From NCBI GenBank assembly GCA_964468475.1, contig CAYXUL010000001.1, positions 151,032-215,031 on the forward strand: DNA of 64,000 bases, given 5' to 3'. Source of the stretch: JBECKX01 sp964468475. GTDB taxonomy: Bacteria; Zixibacteria; MSB-5A5; CAIYYT01. The position numbers were made by a program, and so were the translations under genes. Under the pieces are notes generated by a model, which was not told the origin of the DNA, did not search any database, and worked only from the letters and a program-made list of their open reading frames with translations. This document shows, one piece after another, positions 43,220-52,284 of the stretch. Positions within the stretch are counted from its first letter, which is position 1; every line of letters begins with the position of its first letter.

Positions 43220-43654
43220 GTGAAAACTTATATCCCGAAGACAGATTCGGTTGAGCGCAATTGGTACGTTGTTGATCTCAAGGACCAGATCCTTGGACGA
43301 CAGGCGGCTCGCATTGCCCGAATTCTGATGGGCAAAACCAAGCCGCAGTATACGCCGTTCATGGATGTGGGCGATTTCGTCGTCGTGATCAATGCCGGAA
43401 AGGTGCGTCTGTCGACTCCCAAGAAGGAGTTCGAGAAAGAATACCACTGGCATACGGGTTATCCGGGTGGACTGCGTCAGACGACATTCACCAAAGCCGT
43501 TGTGCAACGTCCCGAATGGGTCATCCGTCGCGCCGTCTGGGGAATGCTGCCCAAGGGTCGCCTGGGGCGCAAGATGATCAAGAAGCTGAAAATCTACCCG
43601 GGCGCCGAGCATCCGCACGCGGCTCAGAAGCCGGAACCTCTGGTGCTCAAGTAG
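43220..43654 (+). CDS. rplM: Ribosomal protein L13
   Basis: Large-subunit protein of normal length (144 residues). Recognisable parts are NWYVVDLKDQILGRQAARIA near the start, KPQYTPFMDVGDFVVVINA, and HWHTGYPGGLRQTTF in the middle. GGAG precedes a GTG start. It is followed by rpsI after 48 bases, the standard bacterial pair. Confidence 0.98.
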   Translation: MKTYIPKTDSVERNWYVVDLKDQILGRQAARIARILMGKTKPQYTPFMDVGDFVVVINAGKVRLSTPKKEFEKEYHWHTGYPGGLRQTTFTKAVVQRPEWVIRRAVWGMLPKGRLGRKMIKKLKIYPGAEHPHAAQKPEPLVLK

Positions 43655-43702
43655 AGATCTATGCTGATGATGAATTCAGGCTTTGACTTATAAAGGAGTC
43701 GA

Positions 43703-44095
43703 ATGGCTACCGAAGAAATCCATGCCACCGGCCGTCGCAAAGATGCTGTTGCCAGCCTCTGGATCAGCGCCGGTACAGGCAAAATTGAAGTAAACGGAAA
43801 AGAACTTCTCCCCTATCTCACGCGTGAATCGCTGGTGACTCATGCCACCGAGCCGTTTCGGACCGTAGAGATGGAGGGTCGTCTCGATGTGCGAATTCGT
43901 GCCCGTGGCGGTGGTTTGTCGGGACAGGCAGGCGCAATCAGGCACGCCCTGGCGCGCGCGCTGGCGAAGTTTGATCCGGAATTTCGTAAACCGCTTAAGG
44001 CCGCCGGAATGTTGACCCGCGATGCGCGCATGGTTGAGCGCAAAAAGTATGGTCAGGTGAAAGCGCGCAAGCGGTTCCAGTTCTCGAAACGTTAG
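43703..44095 (+). CDS. rpsI: Ribosomal protein S9
   Basis: Small-subunit protein of 130 residues. It opens ATGRRKDAVASLWISAGTGK and ends KKYGQVKARKRFQFSKR, the conserved C-terminal tail that reaches the P-site tRNA. AAGGAG precedes the ATG. The tail is intact. Confidence 0.98.
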   Translation: MATEEIHATGRRKDAVASLWISAGTGKIEVNGKELLPYLTRESLVTHATEPFRTVEMEGRLDVRIRARGGGLSGQAGAIRHALARALAKFDPEFRKPLKAAGMLTRDARMVERKKYGQVKARKRFQFSKR

Positions 44096-44199
44096 TATTG
44101 AGTTCAATCTGCAGACGGCTATCGGCGGCGGTTTCGGGAATTAATCCTGATTCCAGCTGTCAATAGCAGGTTTGCGGTTGCTATAGAAACAACGACACA

Positions 44200-44292
44200 C
44201 GCTCGGGGATTCGCCCGGGTGGTCTGAAGCTGACGGATCCAGCATGTTCTCGTCAGCATCAGTCCCGGTCCAACGCGAAAGTGATCCGAGCG
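44200..44292 (+). ncRNA. Nested-helix leader RNA upstream of rpsB
   Basis: Three helices nest inside one another: CGCTCGG/CCGAGCG (44200-44206 with 44286-44292), CCGGG/CCCGG (44215-44219 with 44264-44268), and GCTGACG/CGTCAGC (44229-44235 with 44251-44257). All pairs are Watson-Crick. The structure ends 30 bases before rpsB. Autogenous control of rpsB-tsf by S2 through a leader is known in E. coli, so a similar role is inferred here. Confidence 0.5.
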
Positions 44293-44321
44293 GAGGTTTA
44301 ACCGAATTTCAGGAGTTCTGC

Positions 44322-45149
44322 ATGACTGAAGTCACAGTTCGTGACCTTCTCGAAGCTGGCGTCCATTTTGGGCACCAGACCCGCCGCTGGAATCCGAAGA
44401 TGAAGAAATTCATCTTCACCGCCAAAAACGGCATCTACATTATCGATCTCAACAAAACCCTCGATTCGCTCCGCATCGCCTGTCGCAAAGTCAACGAAGT
44501 AATCGCGAAGAATCAGTATGTTCTCTTCGTGGGCACAAAGAAGCAGGCGCAGGAAGTGATCAAAGCCGAAGCGCAGCGCAGCAGCCAATTCTATGTCACC
44601 GAACGCTGGCTGGGCGGGATGCTCACCAATTTCCAGACTATCAAGCGCAATATCAAACGCCTGAAGGATATCGAACGGATGGAGGAGGACGGCACCTTCC
44701 AAAAGTTGTCGAAGAAGGAAATCTCCATGCTCAACCGTGAGCACGAGAAGCTTAACAAGGTTCTCGGCGGAATCCGTGAGATGAATCGCCTCCCCGGGCT
44801 GGTTTTTGTCGTTGATTGTAAGAAAGAGAAGATCGCGGTGGCAGAAGCGCGTAAACTGGGAATACCGATTATTGGCATTATCGATACCAACTCGGATCCT
44901 GATCCCATCGACTTCCCTATCGCCGGCAACGACGATGCGATTAAGTCGATTAAGGTCATCACCAAGCGCGTATCAGACGCTGTTCTTGAGGCTCAGCAAC
45001 GTCTTGCGGATGAAACCGAGCAAGCGATGCTCGAGGCTGCAAACGGTGACAAGAAGGCCGCCGAAGCAGGTGGTGGTGCGGAGGGCGCTGCAACAGCCAG
45101 GCCGGCAGCGGCAGCTCAGACCAATGAGAGTGCTAAGGAAGGAAAGTAG
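44322..45149 (+). CDS. rpsB: Ribosomal protein S2
   Basis: Small-subunit protein of 275 residues. It begins MTEVTVRDLLEAGVHFGHQ, the classic S2 start, with AGGAG a few bases upstream. The frame is open further back to 44244, but that part has no homology and no ribosome site. The core is standard (WLGGMLTNFQTIKRNIKRL, GIPIIGIIDTNSDPDPIDFP). The last 50 residues are an Ala-rich tail that is longer than in most S2 proteins. Confidence 0.97.
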   Translation: MTEVTVRDLLEAGVHFGHQTRRWNPKMKKFIFTAKNGIYIIDLNKTLDSLRIACRKVNEVIAKNQYVLFVGTKKQAQEVIKAEAQRSSQFYVTERWLGGMLTNFQTIKRNIKRLKDIERMEEDGTFQKLSKKEISMLNREHEKLNKVLGGIREMNRLPGLVFVVDCKKEKIAVAEARKLGIPIIGIIDTNSDPDPIDFPIAGNDDAIKSIKVITKRVSDAVLEAQQRLADETEQAMLEAANGDKKAAEAGGGAEGAATARPAAAAQTNESAKEGK

Positions 45150-45155
45150 ATAGAG

Positions 45156-45749
45156 ATGGCTATTACAGCAACCCAGGTTAAACAACTGCGCGAAAGCTCC
45201 GGCGCCGGCATGATGGAATGCAAGAAAGCGCTGGTTGAAGCTGATGGCGATATGGAAAAGGCGATCACGATTCTGCGTGAGCGCGGGATCAGTAAGGCCG
45301 CCAAGAAATCAGAACGTGAAACCAAAGAGGGCATCATCGGCACTTATGTTCATCCCGGTGACAAGCTGGCGGTGATGGTGGAGGTTAACTGCGAGACCGA
45401 TTTTGTCGCCCGTACCGATGACTTCCGCGAGATGGTACGAAATCTCGCCATGCATATCGCGGCTTCGAATCCGCTGGTCGTCGATCGCGACCAGGTCGAT
45501 AACAACATGCTGGATAAAGAACGCGAAGTTTATCGCCACCAAGCGCTCAACGAGGGCAAGCCCGAAAAGATAATCGACAAGATCGTTGAGGGCAAAATCG
45601 AGAAATACTATTCGGAGATTGTCCTGCTGGAACAGCAGTACGTCAAAGACCCCGACATGACTATTAAGGACTTTATAACGAATGCGATAGCCAAGCTGGG
45701 GGAGAACATATCGGTGGGTCGCTTCGTCAGATACCGCTTAGGGGAGTAA
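45156..45749 (+). CDS. tsf: Elongation factor Ts, short form
   Basis: Nucleotide exchange factor for EF-Tu. The N-terminal domain (VKQLRESSGAGMMECKKALV) and core (VEVNCETDFVARTDDFREM, with the TDFV motif that contacts EF-Tu) are intact. At 197 residues it is the compact form seen in Thermus rather than the E. coli length of about 283. It follows rpsB by six bases. Confidence 0.97.
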   Translation: MAITATQVKQLRESSGAGMMECKKALVEADGDMEKAITILRERGISKAAKKSERETKEGIIGTYVHPGDKLAVMVEVNCETDFVARTDDFREMVRNLAMHIAASNPLVVDRDQVDNNMLDKEREVYRHQALNEGKPEKIIDKIVEGKIEKYYSEIVLLEQQYVKDPDMTIKDFITNAIAKLGENISVGRFVRYRLGE

Positions 45750-45750
45750 A

Positions 45751-46470
45751 ATGGCGGACGAACCGGCCTATAGAAGAATCCTGCTCAAACTTTCGGGCGA
45801 GCAACTCGCCGGAGAGCAGGGATTCGGGATCGACCCGAAACAGCTTGAGTTCGTCACCCGGGAAGTCAAAGCGGTCAAGGAAAAGGGAGTGGAAATTGGT
45901 ATTGTAGTCGGCGGCGGGAATATCCATCGTGGTATCCAGGGTATCGAAATGGGAATCTCCCGCGCTACCGGCGATTACATGGGGATGCTGGCGACAGTCA
46001 TCAATGCGATGGCGCTACAATCTACCATGGAAAATAATGGCTTATTCACCCGCGTCTTGAGCGCTATCCGCATCGAGGCGGTTGCGGAATCTTATATTCG
46101 ACGGCGCGCGATTCGGCATATGGAGAAGGGTCGCATCGTCATTATGGCGGCCGGCACCGGTAACCCCTATTTCACCACCGACACGGCAGCGGTGCTTCGC
46201 GGAGTGGAAACCGAAGTAGATGTCGTGCTTAAAGCTACCAAGGTCGAAGGCATTTTCGATGATGATCCGGTAAAGAACTCTCACGCCAAGAGGTTTGACC
46301 GGCTCACCTACGAAGAGGCTCTGACGCGTCACCTGCGCGTGATGGACGGGACGGCGTTCACGTTGTTGGAAGAGAACGAACTGCCACTGGTCGTTTTTAA
46401 GTTGACCGAGCCGGGCAATCTGCTTAAAGTCGTCATGGGCGAAGACGTAGGCACGAAAGTTACCCATTAG
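45751..46470 (+). CDS. pyrH: UMP kinase
   Basis: Phosphorylates UMP to UDP. This is the bacterial amino-acid-kinase fold type: ILLKLSGEQLAGEQGFGIDP at the start, IVVGGGNIHRG, MGMLATVINAMALQS, and KATKVEGIFDDDPVKN. The 239-residue length is normal. It starts one base after the tsf stop, so translation is probably coupled. Confidence 0.97.
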   Translation: MADEPAYRRILLKLSGEQLAGEQGFGIDPKQLEFVTREVKAVKEKGVEIGIVVGGGNIHRGIQGIEMGISRATGDYMGMLATVINAMALQSTMENNGLFTRVLSAIRIEAVAESYIRRRAIRHMEKGRIVIMAAGTGNPYFTTDTAAVLRGVETEVDVVLKATKVEGIFDDDPVKNSHAKRFDRLTYEEALTRHLRVMDGTAFTLLEENELPLVVFKLTEPGNLLKVVMGEDVGTKVTH

Positions 46471-46510
46471 ATTTTCCAGTTGACCACGTAACAGAGCGGG
46501 AGGAGTTGCA

Positions 46511-47068
46511 ATGCTGAAGGAGCTAACGGCTGATGCTGACAGCAAAATGAGCAAGACCGTCACAAACTTGAAGCAGCATTTCGGAACAGTTCGCTCCGGC
46601 AAGGCGAATATCCACATGCTCGATGACATCAGTGTCGACTACTACGGAACCGAAACGCCGCTGAATCAGGTCTCGACCATCTCCACGCCCGAGCCGCAGC
46701 TAATCGTGATTCAGCCGTGGGAAAAGCAGACGGTTGGCGAAATAGTTAAGGCGATTCAAAAATCAAATCTTGGATTCAATCCGCTGTCGGATGGTCAGGT
46801 AGTGCGCGTTCCCGTACCCGCGCTCAGTGAGGAGCGGCGCCGGGAGATGGTGAAACTGGTCAGTAAGATGGCTGAGGAAGCCCGCGTCGCCATCCGCAAC
46901 ATCCGTCGTGACATGATTGACCAGTTGCGCAAGGGTGAGAAGGACGGCGACCTCTCCGAGGATGGGCGCCGCAACGGCGAAATCGATGCTCAGGAGTTGA
47001 CCGACAAGTACATCGCCGAGATCGACAAAGTCAGCAAGGCCAAAGAAGAAGAGGTGATGGAGGTCTGA
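46511..47068 (+). CDS. frr: Ribosome recycling factor
   Basis: Splits post-termination ribosomes together with EF-G. The 185-residue protein shows the family pattern: HFGTVRSGKANIHMLDDISV, YYGTETPLNQVSTISTPEPQ, IQPWEKQTVGEI, and VRVPVPALSEERRREMVKL. GGGAGGAG precedes the ATG. Confidence 0.97.
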   Translation: MLKELTADADSKMSKTVTNLKQHFGTVRSGKANIHMLDDISVDYYGTETPLNQVSTISTPEPQLIVIQPWEKQTVGEIVKAIQKSNLGFNPLSDGQVVRVPVPALSEERRREMVKLVSKMAEEARVAIRNIRRDMIDQLRKGEKDGDLSEDGRRNGEIDAQELTDKYIAEIDKVSKAKEEEVMEV

Positions 47069-47136
47069 CCCCATCACAACTCACCGATATCGAATCTCTC
47101 CGCGCCAGAATCGCACAGGAGAAACTCCCCAGACAT

Positions 47137-47817
47137 GTGGCCATCATCATGGACGGCAACGGGCGCTGGGCAAAGAAACGGGGCCTGAAGCGCTCTGACG
47201 GCCATAAGGCAGGTGTCAAGGCAGCGCGCGGCGTCGTGGAAGCCTGCGGCAAGCTTGATATCGCCTGCCTGACCCTTTATACATTCAGCGTCGAAAACTG
47301 GAATCGCCCGCGCGCCGAAGTGAATTTCCTCTTCAAACTGCTTACCGACACGGCTCGCTCGGAACTGAAAGATCTGATCGCGAATAACGTGCGCCTGATC
47401 GTCACCGGCCAAATAGAAAAACTCCCCTACTCCCGCCGCAAGGCAATTGAACAGGCAATCAAGAAGACTTCTACCAATACCGGGTTGGTCCTGAACCTGG
47501 CGCTTAATTATGGTGGACGTACCGAGATTCTCGAAGCCGTCAAGAAGATCGCGCACGATTACAAACTCGGAAAGATTCGGCTCAAGGATGTTAATGAGGA
47601 TCTTTTCTCAACCTACCTTTTCACTCATCCTCTGCCTGATCCGGATTTACTGATCAGAACCTCCGGTGAACAGCGCCTCTCTAATTTCCTGCTGTGGCAA
47701 ACATCATATACGGAGCTCTATATTACGTCAGTGCTCTGGCCTGACTTCAATGAAAGAGAGTTCCTGCAAGCGATCCTGGATTATCAGAAACGCGAACGGC
47801 GGTTCGGGAAGCTGTAG
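47137..47817 (+). CDS. uppS: Undecaprenyl diphosphate synthase (start uncertain)
   Basis: Makes the C55 lipid carrier precursor for cell-wall synthesis. The catalytic MDGNGRWAKKRG, the SVENWNRP motif and the closing DLLIRTSGEQRLSNFLLWQ are present. The GTG used here is the only canonical start, but it cuts the protein just before AIIMDGNGRW. Coding similarity (EKLPRHVAIIMDG) continues upstream in frame to a CTG at 47065 that overlaps the frr stop. That start would give 250 residues, the usual family length. Confidence 0.9.
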   Translation: MAIIMDGNGRWAKKRGLKRSDGHKAGVKAARGVVEACGKLDIACLTLYTFSVENWNRPRAEVNFLFKLLTDTARSELKDLIANNVRLIVTGQIEKLPYSRRKAIEQAIKKTSTNTGLVLNLALNYGGRTEILEAVKKIAHDYKLGKIRLKDVNEDLFSTYLFTHPLPDPDLLIRTSGEQRLSNFLLWQTSYTELYITSVLWPDFNEREFLQAILDYQKRERRFGKL

Positions 47818-47833
47818 AGGATAGATAGTAGCG

Positions 47834-48661
47834 ATGGCTCTAATCTCCCGAAATCTAACCTTGAGGATACTGGTGGCGGTCATCTTCGGGCCGCTGCTGC
47901 TTTATACCTGTTATTTGGGTGGAGTTGCGCTCCTCATCCTGGTAGAGCTATTGCTGCTCTTGTCCCTCTGGGAATTCTTTAACCTGACAAAGATCAGGGT
48001 TTACCTCCCGCAGAAATTGCTCCTCATACTGGTCGCACTCTTCATCCCCTATTCAATTCAGCAGCTCGGTGGGGAATATTTGATGGAAGCAATCGTCGCA
48101 GCGGTGATGATAGCAACCTTGCCTCACACCTTCGTCAGCGAAGTAGGTGACATCGGTCGCTCAATGGCAATGGGGCTGCTTGCAACCCTATATCTGACAG
48201 TGGGCTTCGCCAGCATGATTCTGATTGACGACAGAGGAATAATCGTTGGCTCTCCTGCCGGAAACTGGCTCATTTTCTTGTTTGCCACCCTTTGGATTGC
48301 TGATACTGCTGCATACTTCTTCGGCTGGAAATTCGGTAAGACCAAGTTGTCGCCTGCCATCAGCCCGAACAAAACCATAATCGGATTCATCGGTGGCTTT
48401 GTCGGGGCTCTTCTCTCAGCGCTGATATTCAATTTTGTATTTCTCAGCGAAGCCGGTTTTCTCATCTTAATCGGTCCAGCATTCGCCATCGCTCTTTTTG
48501 GTCAACTGGGGGACCTTGTCGAATCAATCTTCAAACGTGAAATGGGCGTCAAGGACTCGTCGAATATCATCCCCGGGCACGGTGGCATTCTTGACCGGTT
48601 CGATTCATTGGTATTTGCGGCACCGGCATTGTATCTGTATCTCAAATGGTTCTTTCAGTAA
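47834..48661 (+). CDS. cdsA: Phosphatidate cytidylyltransferase
   Basis: Membrane enzyme that makes CDP-diacylglycerol for phospholipid synthesis. The 275-residue protein has about eight membrane helices and the C-terminal signature GQLGDLVESIFKREMGVKDS, followed by IIPGHGGILDRFDS. It follows uppS by 16 bases, the usual order. Confidence 0.95.
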   Translation: MALISRNLTLRILVAVIFGPLLLYTCYLGGVALLILVELLLLLSLWEFFNLTKIRVYLPQKLLLILVALFIPYSIQQLGGEYLMEAIVAAVMIATLPHTFVSEVGDIGRSMAMGLLATLYLTVGFASMILIDDRGIIVGSPAGNWLIFLFATLWIADTAAYFFGWKFGKTKLSPAISPNKTIIGFIGGFVGALLSALIFNFVFLSEAGFLILIGPAFAIALFGQLGDLVESIFKREMGVKDSSNIIPGHGGILDRFDSLVFAAPALYLYLKWFFQ

Positions 48662-48702
48662 GATCCTCTGTCTCCCGTTTACTCAGAATCGCCATGTTTT
48701 TG

Positions 48703-48731
48703 TTGAAACCCGGAAAAGCTGACACCATACT
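48703..48731 (+). promoter_or_regulatory. Possible promoter of the UbiA-type gene
   Basis: TTGAAA (48703-48708) and CATACT (48726-48731) are 17 bases apart. The match is moderate and would start a separate transcript after cdsA. Confidence 0.4.
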
Positions 48732-48755
48732 ACTTGGAGAGAACACGATCAGATC

Positions 48756-49721
48756 ATGAAGAAACTATTCGACTACATTTTCCTGATGCGCCCAATGCTG
48801 ATTGTGCCGGTTTGGACAATTGCGCTTCTGGGCACGCGGGCGGCATCGTGGCGTGAACGCGGCCTGACGCCGTTCAAACTCGACCACTACCCCTTCGCCA
48901 CCTTTCAATCGCTCGATGCCAACCTGCTGCTGATGTTGCTGTTCGGCACCCTGCTGGCGGGAGCGATATTTATCCTTAATCAGATTTATGACATCGAATC
49001 GGACCGGCAGAATGAGAAGCTGTTCCTGCTGGCTGACGGCCACGTTAGTGTTTCCGAAGCCCGAGTCTTGTATTGGGTGCTGACCGTGATCGCAATAGCC
49101 GGAGCCTTCTGGCTGAATTGGCAGTTGGGTATTCTCTTCATTGTCGGCGCCGGCCTGGGATTTCAGTACTCCTTCCCACCGCTCAAGGTGCGCGAGAATG
49201 CCTACAAGGCTTTCCGGAATAACATCGTCGGCCACGGCATGGTGGCTTTCCTGTTCGGCTGGGTGATCTACACAAACTTCAGTCTTGAGGGCGTCCTTAA
49301 GTCTCTGCCTTATGTCTTCGCGGTGGGCGCGGTCTATTTGACAACGACCCTGCCAGACATCAAGGGTGATGTTGACACCGGCAAGAAGACTTATGCCGCC
49401 GAGTGGGGAATCACCAGGACTATCAAAAACGCTGCCTGGATGGTAGTAGTGGCGCTGATTCTGTCGGTAATGGCCGGTGACTATGGATTCACCATTACCG
49501 CGGGAATCACTGCCCCCGTTCTTATCGCTGCCGCACTCCGCAATTCGGTAGACCTTGCGCTCATTGCCAGCAAGATCGCCATCCTGGTATTGTCGTTGTT
49601 TGCAGCCATGTACTTTCCGATTTATTTCGTCATCCTGATTGTGACATATGCAGCAACACGTCTCTACTATGCGAAGAGATTCGGCTTGGCCTACCCTGCC
49701 TTTTCGGGGCACAACAAGTGA
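48756..49721 (+). CDS. UbiA-family prenyltransferase
   Basis: A 321-residue membrane protein with about eight or nine helices. The two Asp-rich prenyl-diphosphate-binding motifs are visible: NQIYDIESDRQNEK near residue 72 and LPDIKGDVDTGKKTYA near 205. The family attaches prenyl chains to quinone, haem, tocopherol or glycerol-phosphate acceptors. The acceptor cannot be assigned from the sequence. The stop overlaps the NlpC/P60 gene. Confidence 0.85.
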   Translation: MKKLFDYIFLMRPMLIVPVWTIALLGTRAASWRERGLTPFKLDHYPFATFQSLDANLLLMLLFGTLLAGAIFILNQIYDIESDRQNEKLFLLADGHVSVSEARVLYWVLTVIAIAGAFWLNWQLGILFIVGAGLGFQYSFPPLKVRENAYKAFRNNIVGHGMVAFLFGWVIYTNFSLEGVLKSLPYVFAVGAVYLTTTLPDIKGDVDTGKKTYAAEWGITRTIKNAAWMVVVALILSVMAGDYGFTITAGITAPVLIAAALRNSVDLALIASKIAILVLSLFAAMYFPIYFVILIVTYAATRLYYAKRFGLAYPAFSGHNK

Positions 49722-50311
49722 TCGCGCGGGCGGGCATAGTCGGCCTGCTTTTGCTGCTGTTGATTTCGTGCACGGCCGCGGTGCGCTACAGCAATAACCC
49801 CGATAATCAAAACCGCCCGAAGAAACATGAGCGCGAGCGGCAAGCCGCTACCGAAACAACCACTGCTACTGGTGCCTCAGATACTCAGCAGGACCAGCAG
49901 GGCGATGGCGAATTTCGGCTGCCACACGAGCAAAAGTCCCAACTCGATCGCACGCGCATGAACCGCATTATCGCCAATTACCTTGGCACCCCCTATGAAT
50001 ATGGCGGCACCGGCAAGATGGGAATCGACTGCTCCGGCCTGATGTATGTTCTCTATCGAGACTACAACGGCACCCGCTTGCCCCTCTCTACGGAGGCGCT
50101 TTTCAGGCTCGACGGCCGCGTCGAATACGACAACCTCAGCTACGGCGATCTCGTCTTTTTCCGACTTTCGGGGCGCAAGGTTTCTCACGTCGGCATGTAT
50201 CTAGAAAACGGGCGTTTCGTGCACGCTTCCGAATCCCACGGCGTTACGGTCGATGATATCACCACCGAATACTATGCTACTTCCTACGCCGGTGCGCGGC
50301 GCATCAGGTAG
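49718..50311 (+). CDS. NlpC/P60-family lipoprotein hydrolase
   Basis: A short hydrophobic signal with lipobox (LLLISCTAA, Cys at about 18) is followed by a disordered Gln/Thr-rich linker (25-65) and an NlpC/P60 domain (about 75-197). The catalytic Cys lies in GIDCSGLMYVLYRDY and the His in VSHVGMYLENGRFVHAS. Such enzymes cut peptidoglycan stem peptides. GTG overlaps the preceding stop (GTGA). Length 197, typical of Spr-like proteins. Confidence 0.9.
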   Translation: MIARAGIVGLLLLLLISCTAAVRYSNNPDNQNRPKKHERERQAATETTTATGASDTQQDQQGDGEFRLPHEQKSQLDRTRMNRIIANYLGTPYEYGGTGKMGIDCSGLMYVLYRDYNGTRLPLSTEALFRLDGRVEYDNLSYGDLVFFRLSGRKVSHVGMYLENGRFVHASESHGVTVDDITTEYYATSYAGARRIR

Positions 50312-50371
50312 GCCCGTCGAATTGCCCCACCGCCCTATTTGCGTGACGGTCGCGCGCGTACAATAACTGAG

Positions 50372-52231
50372 ATGAACGACACAAATTCGATTCTGGCGCA
50401 GAAACTACAGGACCTCCCGACAAAACCCGGTGTCTACCTCATGAAGGATGTAAAGGGGAAGATTATCTACATCGGTAAGGCAAAAAGTCTGCGAAATCGG
50501 GTGCGCACCTACTTCAGTTCCGCGACGGAACTTCACCCCAAAGTCGCGGCCTTAAAGAGCAAAATCGCTGATTTTGAATTGATGGTTACGGACAACGAAA
50601 TTGAGGCGCTGATCCTCGAGGCGAATCTTGTCAAGAAACATCGCCCCCGTTACAATGTGAATCTAAAGGATGATAAACGCTTCCCTTATCTCAAACTGAC
50701 TCAGGACGATGACTTCCCGCGCTTGATCGTCACCCGCCGTAACGATCGCCCCGATGGTATCTATTTCGGGCCTTTTGCGAATGCCGGTGCAATGCGCGAG
50801 ATGCATCGAATGATCTCGCGGCTGTTCAAACTGCGTGACTGCAAGCTGAAGATCCCTCACCCCAAGGGCGACGGTCATTACAAAGTCTGCTTGCAGTATC
50901 ACATTAAGCGTTGCGACGGCCCCTGCGAGGGACTGGTCGAAAAGGAAATTTACGACCAGGAAGTTGAGAAAGTGCTCAAGCTCTTGCAGGGTAAGACAGC
51001 CAGCTTAATCGAGCAGCTCGAGACTGAGATGCAGGAGCTGGCTGAACGTCAAGAGTACGAAGAAGCAGCACGAGTACGTGACCAAATCGTTGCGATCAAG
51101 TCGGTAATGCAGAAGCAGAAAGTCTCAAACGTCGAAGGCGGAGACCGCGATATTATCGCCTTCGCGCGCGCGGGTGATGATTGCTCAGCAGTGGTGCTGC
51201 AGTTGCGGGAGGGCTTACTCATCGGCAGGCAGAACTATCACCTGCGGTCCGGTAAGGGCGACGGTGAATCCGAAATCGCCGAGCAGTTCTTCAAGCAGTA
51301 TTATGTCGGTGCCGCGCAAATCCCGGAAGAAATTTACAGCTCCTACAAGCCGGAGGATGAAGCCCTGATCCGTTCCTGGTTGGCTGACAAGCGCAGAGGG
51401 CGCGTTGAATTGAAGTTCCCGCAAATCGGCGAGAAGGCGCGCATTGTGGAGATGGCAGAAGCCAACGCCCGCCTGCTCCTCGGAGAGCTGGTACGCCAAA
51501 AGCAGGAGCGCTCCTCCCAACTGCCGCATGCCGTGTCATCGCTGCAGCGTGACTTGTACCTGAAGAAACCACCGGTGGAAATTTGTGCGTTCGATATCTC
51601 CAACTTGGGACAGACTGACCCGGTAGGTTCGATGGTCTACTTCCGCAACGGCAAGCCGCTAAAATCAAACTACCGCCATTTCAAGATTAAGACCGTGGGT
51701 GGACAGGATGACTTCGCCATGATGCGCGAAATTGTTTCACGCTACTTCACCCATGTGCTGGAGGGTGACGCTGACTCTCCCGATCTCTGCCTGATTGACG
51801 GTGGTCGCGGACAGCTCAACGCAGCCCTGGCGGCACTCGACGAACTTGGTGTCGATGACCAACAGATTTGCGGCCTCGCCAAACGATTGGAGGAAGTGGT
51901 CTTGCCGCAAGAGAAGAAGATGCTGACGTTGCCAAAGACATCCGCGTCACTGAAACTGCTGCAGCGCGTTCGTGATGAAGCACACCGATTTGCGATCACC
52001 TACCATCGCAAGTTGCGCGACAAGAAGACTGCCAAGTCGCTTCTCGATTCAATACCGGGAGTAGGCGCCAAGCGCAAGGAGGCGTTGCTGAAGTCATTTC
52101 CTTCGATTGATGCCATCAGCGAAGCCTCACTGGAAGAGATCAATGCGATCGTCCACAATCAGAAGACAGCCACAGCGATCCGTGAGTTCTTTGATCGCCA
52201 GATCGAAGAAACGACCGTCTCCAAAGACTGA
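50372..52231 (+). CDS. uvrC: Excinuclease ABC subunit C
   Basis: Makes the dual incisions in nucleotide excision repair. Domains in order: GIY-YIG nuclease (PGVYLMKDVKGKIIYIGKAK), UVR motif for UvrB (LAERQEYEEAARVRDQIVAI), RNase H-like C-terminal nuclease (ICAFDISNLGQTDPVGSMVY, DLCLIDGGRGQLNAAL), and helix-hairpin-helix (LDSIPGVGAKRKEALLKSF). ATG 50372 is chosen because the family starts close to the GIY domain. An in-frame TTG 33 bases earlier is unsupported. Length 619. Confidence 0.97.
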   Translation: MNDTNSILAQKLQDLPTKPGVYLMKDVKGKIIYIGKAKSLRNRVRTYFSSATELHPKVAALKSKIADFELMVTDNEIEALILEANLVKKHRPRYNVNLKDDKRFPYLKLTQDDDFPRLIVTRRNDRPDGIYFGPFANAGAMREMHRMISRLFKLRDCKLKIPHPKGDGHYKVCLQYHIKRCDGPCEGLVEKEIYDQEVEKVLKLLQGKTASLIEQLETEMQELAERQEYEEAARVRDQIVAIKSVMQKQKVSNVEGGDRDIIAFARAGDDCSAVVLQLREGLLIGRQNYHLRSGKGDGESEIAEQFFKQYYVGAAQIPEEIYSSYKPEDEALIRSWLADKRRGRVELKFPQIGEKARIVEMAEANARLLLGELVRQKQERSSQLPHAVSSLQRDLYLKKPPVEICAFDISNLGQTDPVGSMVYFRNGKPLKSNYRHFKIKTVGGQDDFAMMREIVSRYFTHVLEGDADSPDLCLIDGGRGQLNAALAALDELGVDDQQICGLAKRLEEVVLPQEKKMLTLPKTSASLKLLQRVRDEAHRFAITYHRKLRDKKTAKSLLDSIPGVGAKRKEALLKSFPSIDAISEASLEEINAIVHNQKTATAIREFFDRQIEETTVSKD

Positions 52232-52284
52232 TTGGTTGAAGCTTACAGCAAAAGGCAGGAATGCCGGGAAGACACCAATAGAAG

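Noticed and set aside
48765..49712. A 315-codon open frame on the minus strand, antisense to the UbiA-type gene
   Set aside because: It mirrors a real membrane-protein gene with both prenyltransferase motifs. The antisense product has low-complexity Gln/His-rich composition and no family features.
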